Counted from the first letter of the stretch, positions 36,287 through 45,700 are shown. The stretch is DNA of 64,000 nucleotides from Roseovarius sp. M141 (GCF_024355225.1 NZ_VCNH01000005.1:1-64000); one strand, 5' to 3'. Made by a program: numbers and translations. Notes: a model not told the origin generated them from the sequence alone.

Positions 36287-37122
36287 AGGATTTCTGGAAA
36301 CGTTTCCGCTATAACCGCGGCGCTGTCATCGGGCTGGTCATTCTGGCGCTGGTTGTCATCACCGCCATCCTGGCCCCGTTCATTTTCCCGCAAAGCCCGT
36401 GGAAAATGGTGCAGCGCCCGTTCCTGCCGCCTTTCACTCAGGACGGCCTGCTGCTGGGCACCGATGCGCTGGGGCGCAACGTCATGTCGGGACTGGCCCA
36501 TGGCGCCTATGTCAGCCTGCTGGTCGGGCTGGTGTCCACCATCGTTGCGCTGGCCATCGGCGTGCCGGTGGGTGCCTGCGCCGGGTATTTCGCCGGGCGG
36601 ACCGATGATGCGCTGATGCGCTTTACCGAGTTCTTCCAGACGATCCCCAGCTTTGCGCTGGCCATCGTGCTGCTGGCGATCTTCCAGCCCAGCCTGATGT
36701 TCGTCATCATCGCCATCGCCATCGTATCATGGCCGCCGGTCGCGCGTCTGGTCCGGGGCGAAGTCCTGAGCCTGCGCACCCGCGAATTCGTCGAGGCGGC
36801 GACACTGTCGGGGCTGGGCAATACGCAGATCATCCTGCGCCACATCCTGCCCAACGCGCTGCCGCCGATCATCGTGCTGGCCTCCTTGATGGTGGCGCAA
36901 GCGATCCTGCTGGAAAGCTCGCTGTCCTTCCTGGGCCTGGGCGATCCCAACGTGATGTCATGGGGGTATATGATCGGCGCGGCGCGCACCGTCATCCGCA
37001 CCGCATGGTGGCTGTCCTTCCTGCCCGGCATGGCGATCCTGCTGACCGTGCTGGCGCTGAACCTGATCGGTGAGGGCCTGAACGACGCGCTCAACCCCCG
37101 TTTGACGAGGAAATCCGAATGA
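36283..37122 (+). CDS. ABC transporter permease (DppC-like)
   Basis: Second membrane subunit, 279 aa. The N-terminal cytoplasmic part and first helix (RGAVIGLVILALVVITAILA) are followed by LLGTDALGRNVMSGLAHGAY, the DppC hallmark, and by the coupling loop VEAATLSGLGNTQIILRHIL. The end is the typical NLIGEGLNDALNPRL. It overlaps the ATPase gene by four bases, so permeases and ATPase are coupled. Confidence 0.94.
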   Translation: MKDFWKRFRYNRGAVIGLVILALVVITAILAPFIFPQSPWKMVQRPFLPPFTQDGLLLGTDALGRNVMSGLAHGAYVSLLVGLVSTIVALAIGVPVGACAGYFAGRTDDALMRFTEFFQTIPSFALAIVLLAIFQPSLMFVIIAIAIVSWPPVARLVRGEVLSLRTREFVEAATLSGLGNTQIILRHILPNALPPIIVLASLMVAQAILLESSLSFLGLGDPNVMSWGYMIGAARTVIRTAWWLSFLPGMAILLTVLALNLIGEGLNDALNPRLTRKSE

Positions 37123-38741
37123 GCCTGCTGCAAATCCGCGACCTTGCCATCGCCCTGCCCGAAGGCGCCGACCGCGCCCATGCGGCCAAGGACATCAATT
37201 TCGATTTGGACCGGGGCGAGATCCTGTGCATCGTCGGTGAATCCGGCTCGGGCAAATCCATGTCGGCCAACGCCGTGATGGGCCTGCTGCCGCAGGGGGT
37301 GAAACCGGTCAACGGCACCATCACCTTTGACGGCCAGCCCATCCTGGGCCTGTCCGAAAAGGAGATGCTGAAACTGCGCGGCAGCCGCATTTCGATGATC
37401 TTTCAGGAACCGCTCAGCGCGCTGAACCCGCTGATGCGCGTCGGCGCCCAGATCGCCGAAGTGTTCGAGGCGCATGGCGCCCTGTCCGGCTCTGAGCGCC
37501 GCGCGCGTGCCCTGCAACTGCTGGACGAGGTCGGCATCCCCGACCCCTCTGCTGCGATCCGCGCCTATCCCTTCCAGCTGTCCGGTGGCCAGCGCCAGCG
37601 CGTGATGATCGCGATGGCATTGGCGCTGGAGCCTGACATCCTGATTGCGGACGAACCGACAACGGCGCTGGACGTGACCACGCAGGCGCAGATCCTGAAA
37701 CTGATCGAAGACCTGCGCCAATCGCGCGGCATGGCCGTGATCTTCATCACCCATGATTTCGGCGTCGTCGCCGATATCGCCGACCGCGTGATCGTCATGC
37801 AGACCGGCGAGATCGTGGAATCCGGCACCGCGGATGAGGTGCTGCTGAAGCCCCGGCACCCCTACACCCGCGCCCTGATCGCCGCGATCCCGCGCCTGAC
37901 CCAGCGCAAGGAGGCCGAGGAACAGACGCGCGAGCCGATCCTGACCGTCGAGGGGCTGACCAAGACGTTTTCCACCGGATCGGGCAGCTTTTTCGGCAAA
38001 CGCCGTGTGGTCAAGGCGGTGCAGGACGTTAATTTCCAGCTTTATGCGGGCGAAACCATCGGCATCGTGGGCGAATCCGGGTCGGGCAAATCCACCGTCG
38101 GGCGCTGCATCGTGCGCCTGCTTGATCCCGATGGCGGGCGCGTGATGGTCGATGGCGCCGACATCGCCCATATGTCCGGGTCCGAACTGCGCGCCAAGCG
38201 CCGCAAGCTGCAAATGATTTTTCAGGATCCCTACTCCTCCCTCAACCCGCGCGCGCGGGTGTCGCGCATCCTGACCGAGGGGCTGATTGCCTACGGCACC
38301 TCCCGCCGCGAGGCGCAGGAGAAGGCGCGCGATCTGCTGGTCATGGTGGGGCTGGATGCATCGGCGATGAACCGGTTCCCGCATGAGTTTTCCGGCGGCC
38401 AGCGCCAGCGCATCGGCATCGCCCGCGCGCTGGCGCTGGACCCGAAAATCATCATCGCGGACGAGGCGGTATCGGCGCTGGACGTATCCATCCAGGCGCA
38501 GGTGCTGGACCTTCTGGCCGATCTGAAAACCCGGCTGGACCTGTCGATGCTGTTCATCACCCACGACCTGCGCGTCGCCGCGCGGATCTGCGACCGCATC
38601 ATCGTCATGCAAAAGGGCCGAATCGTCGAGGCCGGACCGGCGGGCAAGGTGCTGCACAGCCCCGACACCGAATACACCCAATCCCTGCTGGACGCGATTC
38701 CCGGTCAGGAGTACGAGCGCGCGCTGGAAAACGCCGGGTAA
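37119..38741 (+). CDS. ABC transporter ATP-binding protein, fused DppD-DppF type
   Basis: Two nucleotide-binding domains in one 540-aa chain, equal to fused DppD and DppF. Domain 1: Walker [15 protein letters not shown] (about residue 40), signature [13 protein letters not shown], Walker [13 protein letters not shown]. Domain 2: Walker [15 protein letters not shown] (about 318), signature [13 protein letters not shown], Walker [13 protein letters not shown]. The peptide-importer C-terminal tails ([13 protein letters not shown] and [13 protein letters not shown]) are present after both. It closes the transporter operon, with a strong hairpin 15 bp later. Confidence 0.95.
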   Translation: MSLLQIRDLAIALPEGADRAHAAKDINFDLDRGEILCIVGESGSGKSMSANAVMGLLPQGVKPVNGTITFDGQPILGLSEKEMLKLRGSRISMIFQEPLSALNPLMRVGAQIAEVFEAHGALSGSERRARALQLLDEVGIPDPSAAIRAYPFQLSGGQRQRVMIAMALALEPDILIADEPTTALDVTTQAQILKLIEDLRQSRGMAVIFITHDFGVVADIADRVIVMQTGEIVESGTADEVLLKPRHPYTRALIAAIPRLTQRKEAEEQTREPILTVEGLTKTFSTGSGSFFGKRRVVKAVQDVNFQLYAGETIGIVGESGSGKSTVGRCIVRLLDPDGGRVMVDGADIAHMSGSELRAKRRKLQMIFQDPYSSLNPRARVSRILTEGLIAYGTSRREAQEKARDLLVMVGLDASAMNRFPHEFSGGQRQRIGIARALALDPKIIIADEAVSALDVSIQAQVLDLLADLKTRLDLSMLFITHDLRVAARICDRIIVMQKGRIVEAGPAGKVLHSPDTEYTQSLLDAIPGQEYERALENAG

Positions 38742-38756
38742 TCCCTGCCCGGCCCT

Positions 38757-38782
38757 GCGCGGGGCGGAACCCCGCCCCGCGC
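38757..38782. terminator. Convergent hairpin terminator
   Basis: Stem GCGCGGGGCGG/CCGCCCCGCGC with a four-base loop between the convergent ATPase and globin genes; no long T-run. Confidence 0.65.
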
Positions 38783-38792
38783 ATCGGCATCC

Positions 38793-39548
38793 TCACATCA
38801 TCAGCGCCTTTTTCACGAGCTGGTCCTTGTCGGCATAGTTTGCGACATCGACGCCCCGCGCGCTCAGCGCGTCGCTGAGTTCGCCCTCGGTAAGGGCTTC
38901 TATGGCGGCGTCCGACATCTTCAGGAAATTCAGCTTTTGCCTGAAGGGCGGGTTTGTGTCCCCAAAGAAACTGCGGTTTTCGAACCCGAAATCCTCCGCG
39001 TACTTTGTCATGAAGTGCGCCAGAAACGTATTGATGCTGGTCCTGATCCGCGGATCATGGCCTGTTTCATCGGCTGAATCCTCCAGTGTGTCCAGCATCA
39101 GTTGCGCCCATCGATCAGCCCCCTTGTCATTCATCAACTGCATTGCATTATGCGTATGGTGAAAGTTCAGCCGGTACTCCGCGCCATGATAATAAGGGCC
39201 GCCGCCCATCACATCGATCCACATCGCGGCCTGCGTGTTCACGTGATGGCCAATGCCGCCAACCCGCGCAAAGACGGAGGTGAACCAGTCTTCATCCTTG
39301 AAAACGCGCTCGTAGAAATTCTCGACGATCCGCACGATCGGCCCCTGCCCGAGAACCGAATAGAGCTGCCAGAACTGAATTGGCCTGGAGGGGCTGTCCG
39401 GCGCGCGCAGCGACACAATATCCGGCACGCGATATGCATTCGCCGGAAGCAGGTTTTTGGCGATTGCCGAGGCAATATAAGCGCGCTGCGTTTTCTCGGT
39501 CATGTACCCCGGCTTGGTGGGGTGAATCGGGTGAATGGAATCCTTCAT
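38793..39548 (-). CDS. Truncated-hemoglobin-like globin with extended C-terminus
   Basis: A 251-aa protein whose central part resembles 2/2 (truncated) globins: IVRIVENFYERVFKDEDWFT, then GIGHHVNTQAAMWIDVMGGG, YYHGAEYRLNFHHTHNAMQL and WAQLMLDTLEDSA, with His residues placed for haem ligation. An N-terminal extension of about 70 residues and a C-terminal extension of about 90 go beyond the usual 120-140 aa. I chose the ATG at 39548, behind AAGGAG; an ATG-less extension upstream lacks a site. It is a lone minus-strand gene. Oxygen or NO chemistry is the likely role, but the extensions are unassigned. Confidence 0.7.
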   Translation of the reverse strand: MKDSIHPIHPTKPGYMTEKTQRAYIASAIAKNLLPANAYRVPDIVSLRAPDSPSRPIQFWQLYSVLGQGPIVRIVENFYERVFKDEDWFTSVFARVGGIGHHVNTQAAMWIDVMGGGPYYHGAEYRLNFHHTHNAMQLMNDKGADRWAQLMLDTLEDSADETGHDPRIRTSINTFLAHFMTKYAEDFGFENRSFFGDTNPPFRQKLNFLKMSDAAIEALTEGELSDALSARGVDVANYADKDQLVKKALMM

Positions 39549-39697
39549 TGGTCGCTCCTTTCTCGCAATTTTCATTGCAGGTTTGTAGCCGCGCCAGCAC
39601 GGCCCCCGGCCAGCCGCGCGGCATCAGGGCGCCACTGCCGTGGGGCCATGGATGCGCGCAGCATGTCGGGATGGCTACTGCCGCCGAGGGGTCGTGA

Positions 39698-40633
39698 TTA
39701 GTCCGGCAGCGGAATGAATTCGTCGCGGTCATCCGGCGGCAGGTCAAACAGACCTTCACCCCAGCGGCTGGCGCGCCATTCTTCCTTTGCGGCCTCTATC
39801 TTCTCCTTGCTGGAGGCGACGAAATTCCACCACACATGGCGCGGCCCGTTCAGGGTGGCCCCGCCAAGCGCCATCAGCCGGGCGCCCTGCGCGCCGGCGG
39901 AAACGGTGATCTTGTCGCCGGGCCGGAACACCATCATCTGCCCCGCCGCGAAGTCCTGCCCGGCGATGCTGACCGATCCCTGTGTGATGTACAGTCCGCG
40001 ATCCTCGTGATCATCCGGCAGCGGGAATCGGGCGCCCGCCTGTAGCGTGACATCCAGATAGAAGGTTTCGGAAAACATCGTCGCAGGTGCGCTTTGACCA
40101 TAGGCCGTGCCAAGGATCAGCTTGGCGTTGATACCCTCGTCCTCGATCTCGGGAATCGCGTCCTTGCCGTGGTGTTCAAAGATGGGGTCCATGTCCTCCT
40201 TGTCTTCGGGCAGGGCCATCCATGTCTGAATGCCATACAGCGAATGCGGCCCGCTGCGCCCCTCGGCCGAGGTGCGCTCGGAATGGGTGACGCCCTTGCC
40301 AGCCACCATCCAGTTCAGCGCGCCGGGGCGGATGATCTGGTCCGTGCCGATGCTGTCGCGGTGATGAAAATCACCCTGATAGAGATAGGTGACCGTGCCC
40401 AGACCGATGTGGGGGTGGGGCCGCACGTCAATGCCCTGTCCGGTCAGAAATTCTGCCGGGCCGGCCTGATCGAAAAAGATGAACGGCCCCACCATCTGGC
40501 GTTTGGGGGCGGGCAGCGCGCGCTTTACCTCGAATCCGCCAAGGTCGCGGGCCCGAGGAATGATCAGGGTTTCGATGGCATCCACGCCGATTTCATCGGG
40601 GCAGCCAGGGGCGAGTGCGGGGTTCCAGCTCAT
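39698..40633 (-). CDS. Pirin family protein
   Basis: Bicupin protein of the pirin family, 311 aa. The N-terminal cupin holds the metal-binding set in DVRPHPHIGLGTVTYLYQGD and GKGVTHSERTS (His, His, His, Glu), preceded by the typical VGPFIFFDQAGPAEF. The second cupin (LPDDHEDRGLYITQGSVSIA) lacks the metal set, as usual. Some bacterial pirins degrade quercetin or regulate enzymes; here the role is open. It is monocistronic, 149 bp from the globin start. Confidence 0.93.
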   Translation of the reverse strand: MSWNPALAPGCPDEIGVDAIETLIIPRARDLGGFEVKRALPAPKRQMVGPFIFFDQAGPAEFLTGQGIDVRPHPHIGLGTVTYLYQGDFHHRDSIGTDQIIRPGALNWMVAGKGVTHSERTSAEGRSGPHSLYGIQTWMALPEDKEDMDPIFEHHGKDAIPEIEDEGINAKLILGTAYGQSAPATMFSETFYLDVTLQAGARFPLPDDHEDRGLYITQGSVSIAGQDFAAGQMMVFRPGDKITVSAGAQGARLMALGGATLNGPRHVWWNFVASSKEKIEAAKEEWRASRWGEGLFDLPPDDRDEFIPLPD

Positions 40634-40902
40634 GTCGTTTCTCCTTTGGTTGCCGCCAATATAGCGACGCCGGGCCGTTTCACCAAAGTCTGGCGCGTTC
40701 GAAATTACCGAACGCGGGGTTCACGAGCCCCGCCGCGTAATCTGTGGCGGGCGGTGCTAATGTCACATCATCGGTGGGGCGCACCGGTCCCAACCAGACC
40801 GGGCTGATCCGGCCCCGCCCCGGACTGCGCCCCTACCTGCGGGTGCGGCGGCCCGGTCACTGTCACGACGTTCGGTTCACCATAAAAGCAAGGAAACAGA
40901 CG

Positions 40903-41526
40903 ATGACACAGAAATATACCCGCCTCGACAAAGACAATGCCGCAGTTCTGATGGTGGACCATCAGGCAGGCCTGCTGTCTCTGGTGCGCGACATCGACCC
41001 GGACAAGTTCAAGAACAATGTGCTGGCGCTGGCCAACATGGCGAAGTATTTCGAGCTGCCGACGATCCTGACCACCAGTTTCGAGGACGGCCCGAACGGC
41101 CCCCTGGTCCCGGAACTGAAGGAAATCTTCCCGGATGCGCCCTATATCGCGCGGCCCGGCCAGATCAACGCGTGGGACAACGAGGATTTCGTCCAGGCGG
41201 TCAAGGCGACAGGCAAGAAGCAGTTGATCGTCGCAGGCGTCGTCACCGAGGTCTGCGTGTCCTTTCCGGTGCTGTCGGCCATCGAAGAAGGGTTCGACGT
41301 GTTCGTGATCAGCGATGCCTCGGGCACCTTCAATCCGATCACCCGCGATGCGGCCTGGGACCGGATGTCGTCAGCGGGGGCGCAGCTGACCTCGTGGTTC
41401 GGCGCGGCGTGCGAGCTTCACCGTGATTGGCGCAACGATGTCGACGGTCTGGGCGCGTTGTTCTCGAACCACATTCCCGATTACCGCAATCTGATCACCA
41501 GCTATTCCGCCACCAAACAAGGCTGA
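40903..41526 (+). CDS. Isochorismatase-family hydrolase (YcaC-like)
   Basis: Cysteine hydrolase, 207 aa. The Asp of the triad is in AVLMVDHQAGLLSLVRDID and the nucleophile Cys in IVAGVVTEVCVSFPVLSAIE, preceded by the cis-peptide V-V-T. WDNEDFVQAVKATGKKQLIV and SAGAQLTSWFGAACELHRDW are typical of the YcaC branch, whose substrate is unknown. I chose the ATG at 40903 rather than the longer frame, because family similarity starts there. A hairpin (41533-41562) follows, then a GST gene on the same strand. Confidence 0.9.
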   Translation: MTQKYTRLDKDNAAVLMVDHQAGLLSLVRDIDPDKFKNNVLALANMAKYFELPTILTTSFEDGPNGPLVPELKEIFPDAPYIARPGQINAWDNEDFVQAVKATGKKQLIVAGVVTEVCVSFPVLSAIEEGFDVFVISDASGTFNPITRDAAWDRMSSAGAQLTSWFGAACELHRDWRNDVDGLGALFSNHIPDYRNLITSYSATKQG

Positions 41527-41532
41527 GCGACA

Positions 41533-41562
41533 GGCCCTGCCCCGCAAAGGCGGGGCAAGGCC
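41533..41562 (+). terminator. Hairpin after the isochorismatase-family gene
   Basis: Nested inverted repeats GGCC...GGCC around GCCCCGC/GCGGGGC with loop AAAG, no T-run. Probably a terminator or mRNA 3' stabiliser. Confidence 0.55.
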
Positions 41563-41616
41563 GCCATACCCGTCGCGCAATCTATTGTTCGCAAATCTCA
41601 CGTAAAGGGAGACGTC

Positions 41617-42231
41617 ATGACCACTCTTTTCTACGCGCCGGGGGCCTGTTCACTGGCCCCGCATATCGTTCTGGAATGGATCGGTGCGCCTTACGAGTCG
41701 GTGAAGGTCGGCTTTGGTTCCAAAGAACTGCTGGCCGTCAATCCGGCTGGATCGGTTCCGACGCTGCGCGAGGAGGACGGCTGGCTGCTGAACCAATGCG
41801 GGGCCATCCTCGACTATCTGGCGGGCAAACACCCCGAGGCCGGGCTGTCGGGCGGCGACAGTCTGCGCGAGAAGGCCGAAGCGCATCGCTGGTCCGCGTT
41901 TTTCACCAGTGACATGCATGCCGCATTCTGGCCGATATTCCTGCCGCAGCGGTACACGACCGATGCCGGCGATGAGGCAAAGCAAGCGGTGATCGAGGCC
42001 GGACATGCGCTGGTAAGAAAGCAGCTCGGCCTGCTTGACGCCCATCTGAACGGGCAGAAGTGGATTCTGGGGCAGCGTTCGGTGATCGACGCCTATGCCT
42101 TTCCGATGATCCGCTGGGCCATCAGGATGGTGCCGAACGGACTGGCGGGCCACGCCAACGTGCAGGCATTGCACGACAGGCTCGCGGCCGACAAAGATGT
42201 GCAAAAGATACTGGACCGCGAGGCGTCGTGA
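41617..42231 (+). CDS. Glutathione S-transferase family protein
   Basis: A 204-aa GST. The thioredoxin-like N-terminal domain begins LFYAPGACSLAPHIVLEWIG, with the Ser/Cys region of beta-class GSTs, and contains the glutathione-binding NPAGSVPTLREEDGWLLNQC (cis-Pro, then the E/Q-S-type site as NQC). The helical C-terminal domain includes QKWILGQRSVIDAYAF with the N-capping Asp. GGGAGA lies before the ATG. It follows the isochorismatase-family gene; the two may be co-transcribed in detoxification of an unknown compound. Confidence 0.93.
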   Translation: MTTLFYAPGACSLAPHIVLEWIGAPYESVKVGFGSKELLAVNPAGSVPTLREEDGWLLNQCGAILDYLAGKHPEAGLSGGDSLREKAEAHRWSAFFTSDMHAAFWPIFLPQRYTTDAGDEAKQAVIEAGHALVRKQLGLLDAHLNGQKWILGQRSVIDAYAFPMIRWAIRMVPNGLAGHANVQALHDRLAADKDVQKILDREAS

Positions 42232-42250
42232 TACCCGAATGCACCCATGG

Positions 42251-42286
42251 CCTGCCGCCCGCCACCGGGTCACTGGCGGCAGGTTT
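42251..42286. terminator. Hairpin between convergent GST and LysR genes
   Basis: Stem CCTGCCGCC/GGCGGCAGG with a 15-base loop, followed by TTTC. Confidence 0.5.
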
Positions 42287-42361
42287 CGGCAAACCCCGTG
42301 ATGAATGCGGCCCGCCGTGACGGCGGGGGGGTGTGGCGAAGGTATGCGCGGTGCGGGCTGA

Positions 42362-43279
42362 TCATTCGGCGGCGAAATGCGCGCGGGTTTGCACTTCTGC
42401 CGCAATCAGCGCGACGAAACTTCGCGCCAGATCGCTCCCGTCGTCAGCCACGCGGATATGGGTCACGGGCAATCGTGGCAGATCATGGTGAGCCGGGACT
42501 TCGACCAGATCACGGCTCAGCAGCGACCGCGGAAGCGCCGCTACGGCCAGATCGGCCCGCAGGGCAGCCACCTGTCCCATCGACGTATCGCTTGAATAGG
42601 CGATCCGGTACTGTCGGGCCGCCGTCTGCAACGCACCCAGCGCCGCATCACGCCACGCGCATCCGACCTCGGCCACGGCAAGAGGAAGCGGTTCTGTCCG
42701 AACCGCGCGCCCGCCGTCCAGCATCATCCATTTGAGCGGCTCCGAAAAAAGATCGCGGGCTTGGATTGCTGATGGCCCCACATCGTTGAACAGGATCAGA
42801 CTGGCAGATCCATCCGTGATGCTTTTCAAAACGGCCTCGCTTGTGCCCAGCCGGACATCTACACGAACGCCCGGATGAATCCGGGCCAGACGCCGCAACA
42901 CGTCCGGCACAAGAGACACCCCAAGATCGTGCGGCGCGAACAAACGCAGCCGCCCCGCCAGCGCGGAGCGCTGAAACAGGGCCAGCGTTTCGTCGTTGAT
43001 CCCCAAAAGCTTGCGGGCCTGCCCCAGCAGGGTTTCGCCGCATTCTGTCAGATCCACATGCCGCGCATCCCGGTGCAGCAACCGCGCCCCCAGCAGGTCC
43101 TCCAGCCTGGCAATCTGAAGACTGACCGCCGAAGGGGATTTGTGAACCCGCGCGGCTGCGCGGCGAAACGAACCGGTTTCGCAGATGGCAACGAAACTTC
43201 GCAATCCATCCAGATTCAATGTCCGGTTTGCCGTTTCGGCGTCATCCATGGCATTCAACGATGAGATATCCTGAACCAT
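42362..43279 (-). CDS. LysR-family transcriptional regulator
   Basis: LysR regulator, 305 aa. The N-terminal helix-turn-helix is GLRSFVAICETGSFRRAAAR followed by VHKSPSAVSLQIARLEDLLG. The effector-binding domain runs from LRLFAPHDLGVSLVPDVLRR onward with two Rossmann-like halves. It is divergent from the DMT-type exporter, 71 bp away, with a 15-bp palindrome in the spacer; the classical arrangement means it probably activates the exporter when its ligand is present and represses itself. Confidence 0.93.
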   Translation of the reverse strand: MVQDISSLNAMDDAETANRTLNLDGLRSFVAICETGSFRRAAARVHKSPSAVSLQIARLEDLLGARLLHRDARHVDLTECGETLLGQARKLLGINDETLALFQRSALAGRLRLFAPHDLGVSLVPDVLRRLARIHPGVRVDVRLGTSEAVLKSITDGSASLILFNDVGPSAIQARDLFSEPLKWMMLDGGRAVRTEPLPLAVAEVGCAWRDAALGALQTAARQYRIAYSSDTSMGQVAALRADLAVAALPRSLLSRDLVEVPAHHDLPRLPVTHIRVADDGSDLARSFVALIAAEVQTRAHFAAE

Positions 43280-43321
43280 ACCGTCAGTTCATATCGTTTT
43301 TCTAAACCATTCGCAAAGCCT

Positions 43322-43336
43322 ATTCTGATCCAGAAT
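43322..43336. promoter_or_regulatory. LysR-type operator
   Basis: Perfect palindrome ATTCTG-ATC-CAGAAT in the 71-bp divergent spacer, 14 bp before the exporter start. It lies very close to that gene's ribosome site, so it could be the regulator's activation or autoregulation site. Confidence 0.5.
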
Positions 43337-43350
43337 GGAAAGGACGGCGC

Positions 43351-44277
43351 ATGTCGATCATACCGCGCAACACGCTATTGGGGATCTGCTGGGCTGTCAT
43401 CGCGATTGCTGTCTGGTCGGGGTCGCTGGTGATGCTGCGGCTGGGTGTGACGACAGGCCTGAATGCCTATGACCTGACGGCATTGCGGTTCGGCGTGGCC
43501 GCTGTGATCCTTGCACCGGTTGCCCTGCGCCGGGGCAGCGGGACAAATCGCCTGAAACCTGGTGGTCTTATCGCGATGGTTGTCGCGTTCGGCGCCCCCT
43601 ACATACTGCTTGTTTCGCTCGCGATGACAACCGCGCCCGCGTCGGTGGCCGGGGCGCTCAATCCGGGGACCATGGCCGTATTTTCGGTGCTGCTGGGGCG
43701 GGCGGTACTGGGTGACAGGATCGGGGCCGCGCGCGGTTTCGGGCTGCTGCTGACCGTGGCCGGGATCGTCCTTTTTACGCGGGCAGGTGGCCCCGTCGTG
43801 GCCGGTCATCTGATCTTGATCGGGACGGGCATCATGTGGGCGGTATATGGTCTGATCGTCAGGCATGCCGCAGTTCCGGCCTTGAATGCGACTGCGATCG
43901 TTGCCGTGGGATCGGCGGTTTTCTACCTTCCGGTTTATCTGGTGGTCCTGCCCAAGCAGGTTCTTGCGGCACCGCTGTGGGATGTGTTGATGCAAGCCGG
44001 GTTTCAGGGCGTCCTTGTCAGTGTCCTTGCGATCTATGCCTTCAACCGATCGGCGGAACTGCTGGGGCCGGTCGCAGGGGCGACAATGCCTGCGCTCATT
44101 CCGGTGGTCACGCTTGGCCTTGGGTTTGGTGTGCTCGGGGAGATCGCCGAACCCGGCCAGATCGGCTCGGCTGTGCTGGTCACACTGGGGCTGGTGTTGA
44201 TCCTTGTTGGGAAACCCGTGATGCGCTGGCTTCAAATCCGGTTTCAACGGGGGGTCATCAGAACTCCGCGCGCTTGA
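43351..44277 (+). CDS. DMT superfamily (EamA) transporter
   Basis: Ten-helix EamA-type permease, 308 aa, with two homologous halves of five helices. Characteristic segments are GICWAVIAIAVWSGSLVMLR, TALRFGVAAVILAPVALRRG, APASVAGALNPGTMAVFSVL and, in the second half, GPVAGATMPALIPVVTLGLG. GGAAAGGA precedes the ATG. Such proteins usually export amino acids or metabolites. The divergent LysR gene suggests inducible control. Confidence 0.92.
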   Translation: MSIIPRNTLLGICWAVIAIAVWSGSLVMLRLGVTTGLNAYDLTALRFGVAAVILAPVALRRGSGTNRLKPGGLIAMVVAFGAPYILLVSLAMTTAPASVAGALNPGTMAVFSVLLGRAVLGDRIGAARGFGLLLTVAGIVLFTRAGGPVVAGHLILIGTGIMWAVYGLIVRHAAVPALNATAIVAVGSAVFYLPVYLVVLPKQVLAAPLWDVLMQAGFQGVLVSVLAIYAFNRSAELLGPVAGATMPALIPVVTLGLGFGVLGEIAEPGQIGSAVLVTLGLVLILVGKPVMRWLQIRFQRGVIRTPRA

Positions 44278-44533
44278 ACAACATCAGAACCAGTTTTTCT
44301 TATGGTTTTCCCACCCTGCCGGGACGTGGGTGATTTAACTATTCGAAGGGTATTGGGGAAATCCTGCCCTTGCCTGATTCTGCTCAGGGGTGATTTGTAA
44401 TCCAGTTAGAAAACTTTCAGAATTCCAAGTAAAGCACTCCACAGGTTGAAAACTCGATCCTTTTGCGCAACACGTAATGCGTGTATCATAGCTGGACTGA
44501 TTTGACCTTTATGTTATTAAAAAGGAGTTCAAC

Positions 44534-44824
44534 ATGCCTCCCCCAGAATTAGAGACGGACGTGACCCAAAAGCAGGTCGACGCTGCCGTGAACATAGACG
44601 ATTTTGAAGGCGCCGTTCCCGGCAAGAAGAAATGGCACAATGGTCTTTTTGAACCTTGGGCGATGGAATTTGGATATAAGGACGGGATGCCGGTCTATGG
44701 GGAGTGTGTCGTGGGAGAAGAATCCCACCACATCTATTGGTTGAATGATAAACATCAGGCGCCGATCATCCTCAAGAAGGGCCAGACGCCCGCGGATTAC
44801 GGTATCACGCCCGACCCCGAATAA
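44534..44824 (+). CDS. Small acidic protein of unknown function
   Basis: A 96-aa protein that I do not recognise. AAAGGAG lies seven bases before the ATG, a very strong ribosome site. It has an acidic N-terminus (ELETDVTQKQVDAAVNIDDF), an aromatic middle (KKWHNGLFEPWAMEFGYKDG), and one Cys in ECVVGEESHHIYWLNDK. There is no signal peptide or membrane segment. A 15-bp dyad ACACG-TAATG-CGTGT (44470-44484) lies about 50 bp upstream and may be an operator. It is convergent with the Asp/Asn hydroxylase-like gene and separated by a hairpin. It may be a substrate or partner in the adjacent system, but that is guesswork. Confidence 0.7.
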   Translation: MPPPELETDVTQKQVDAAVNIDDFEGAVPGKKKWHNGLFEPWAMEFGYKDGMPVYGECVVGEESHHIYWLNDKHQAPIILKKGQTPADYGITPDPE

Positions 44825-44848
44825 ACGCCGACATGGTCCGCCGACGGG

Positions 44849-44900
44849 CCAAAGCGTTTTGCGAAAAGTTGCGCGTCAGGTTTTTCGCGGAACGCTTTGG
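44849..44900. repeat. Short relative of the palindromic element; bidirectional hairpin
   Basis: CCAAAGCGTT at 44849-44858 pairs with AACGCTTTGG at 44891-44900. The inner parts TTGCGAAAA/TTTTTCGCGG extend the stem. It shares AAAGCG and GCGAAAA with the 116-119-bp elements at 8875 and 23765. The TGA stop of the minus-strand gene lies inside it, so it probably terminates both convergent genes. Confidence 0.7.
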
Positions 44901-45700
44901 GGTTTTGGCATCTGGTCCGGCGGTGGCAGCAAGGCGTCCATGGTTTTGACGACGCGCGCCGCGTAATGCCTTTTGGCCATCATTTCCATCAATCGGGCGA
45001 TGGCGGTCAAGGCAAAGGGCATCGGGCGCCGGATGTCGACCATCAGGATCACGCGTATTTGCGGGCTGTCATTGATGACCTCGTGATCCCAGGAATCATC
45101 AAACAGGACGCTCTCTCCCTCAACCCACGTATAATGCTGGTCTTTCAGGCGGATGTAGGGTGGCATTTCGGTCGGAACCATCAGGGCCAGATGGTAGCGC
45201 AGATAGGACCGCGACGGGCCGACATGGGCGGTGACATTCTTGCCCGGCTCCAGGATCGAGAACATCGCCTGATACAATCCGGGGATTTCGCGCACCAGTT
45301 TCAGGGTTTCCGGTGCCAGCGCCGGGGCCGCCCTGGGGGCTAGGCCAAAGCTGGTCAGCATGAAAATACTCCAGCGTTTGTCCCGTTGCAGCCGCCCTGA
45401 CGAGTGGATCACATCGGTGTCGATGGCGTGATATGACGGCAGCCGCCCATAGGCCGCCAGGACATTGCGCGCCTCCGTTTTGATTACCTCGAAGTTCTGC
45501 TCAAGGGTGCGCAGCTCGGGGCGGGTTTCGTCGATATCGTGAAAAATCAACCGCCTGTCACCACCGGCATGCAGATCAAATATCGGGTTGAGCCACCCCG
45601 ATAGGTTGTAGAGCGATAGCGACCTCCTCCACTTTCGCAGCGTCGGGGCGACCCCCCCGAGATTGCGTTTTTTATTGGCCAACATACTATTTTCTTTCAT
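44876..45700 (-). CDS. Aspartyl/asparaginyl beta-hydroxylase-like dioxygenase
   Basis: About 274 aa. The C-terminal two thirds match the Asp/Asn beta-hydroxylase fold (Fe(II)/2-oxoglutarate): LYQAMFSILEPGKNVTAHVG (first metal His), SRSYLRYHLALMVPTEMPPY, WVEGESVLFDDSWDHEVIND (second metal His) and RVILMVDIRRPMPF with the 2-oxoglutarate Arg. The second acidic metal ligand is absent or replaced, as is normal in this family. Start is the ATG at 45700, with another at 45685; neither has a clear ribosome site. It is divergent from the GGx-repeat operon 372 bp away. Members hydroxylate protein Asp/Asn or lipids; both are possible. Confidence 0.82.
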   Translation of the reverse strand: MKENSMLANKKRNLGGVAPTLRKWRRSLSLYNLSGWLNPIFDLHAGGDRRLIFHDIDETRPELRTLEQNFEVIKTEARNVLAAYGRLPSYHAIDTDVIHSSGRLQRDKRWSIFMLTSFGLAPRAAPALAPETLKLVREIPGLYQAMFSILEPGKNVTAHVGPSRSYLRYHLALMVPTEMPPYIRLKDQHYTWVEGESVLFDDSWDHEVINDSPQIRVILMVDIRRPMPFALTAIARLMEMMAKRHYAARVVKTMDALLPPPDQMPKPQSVPRKT

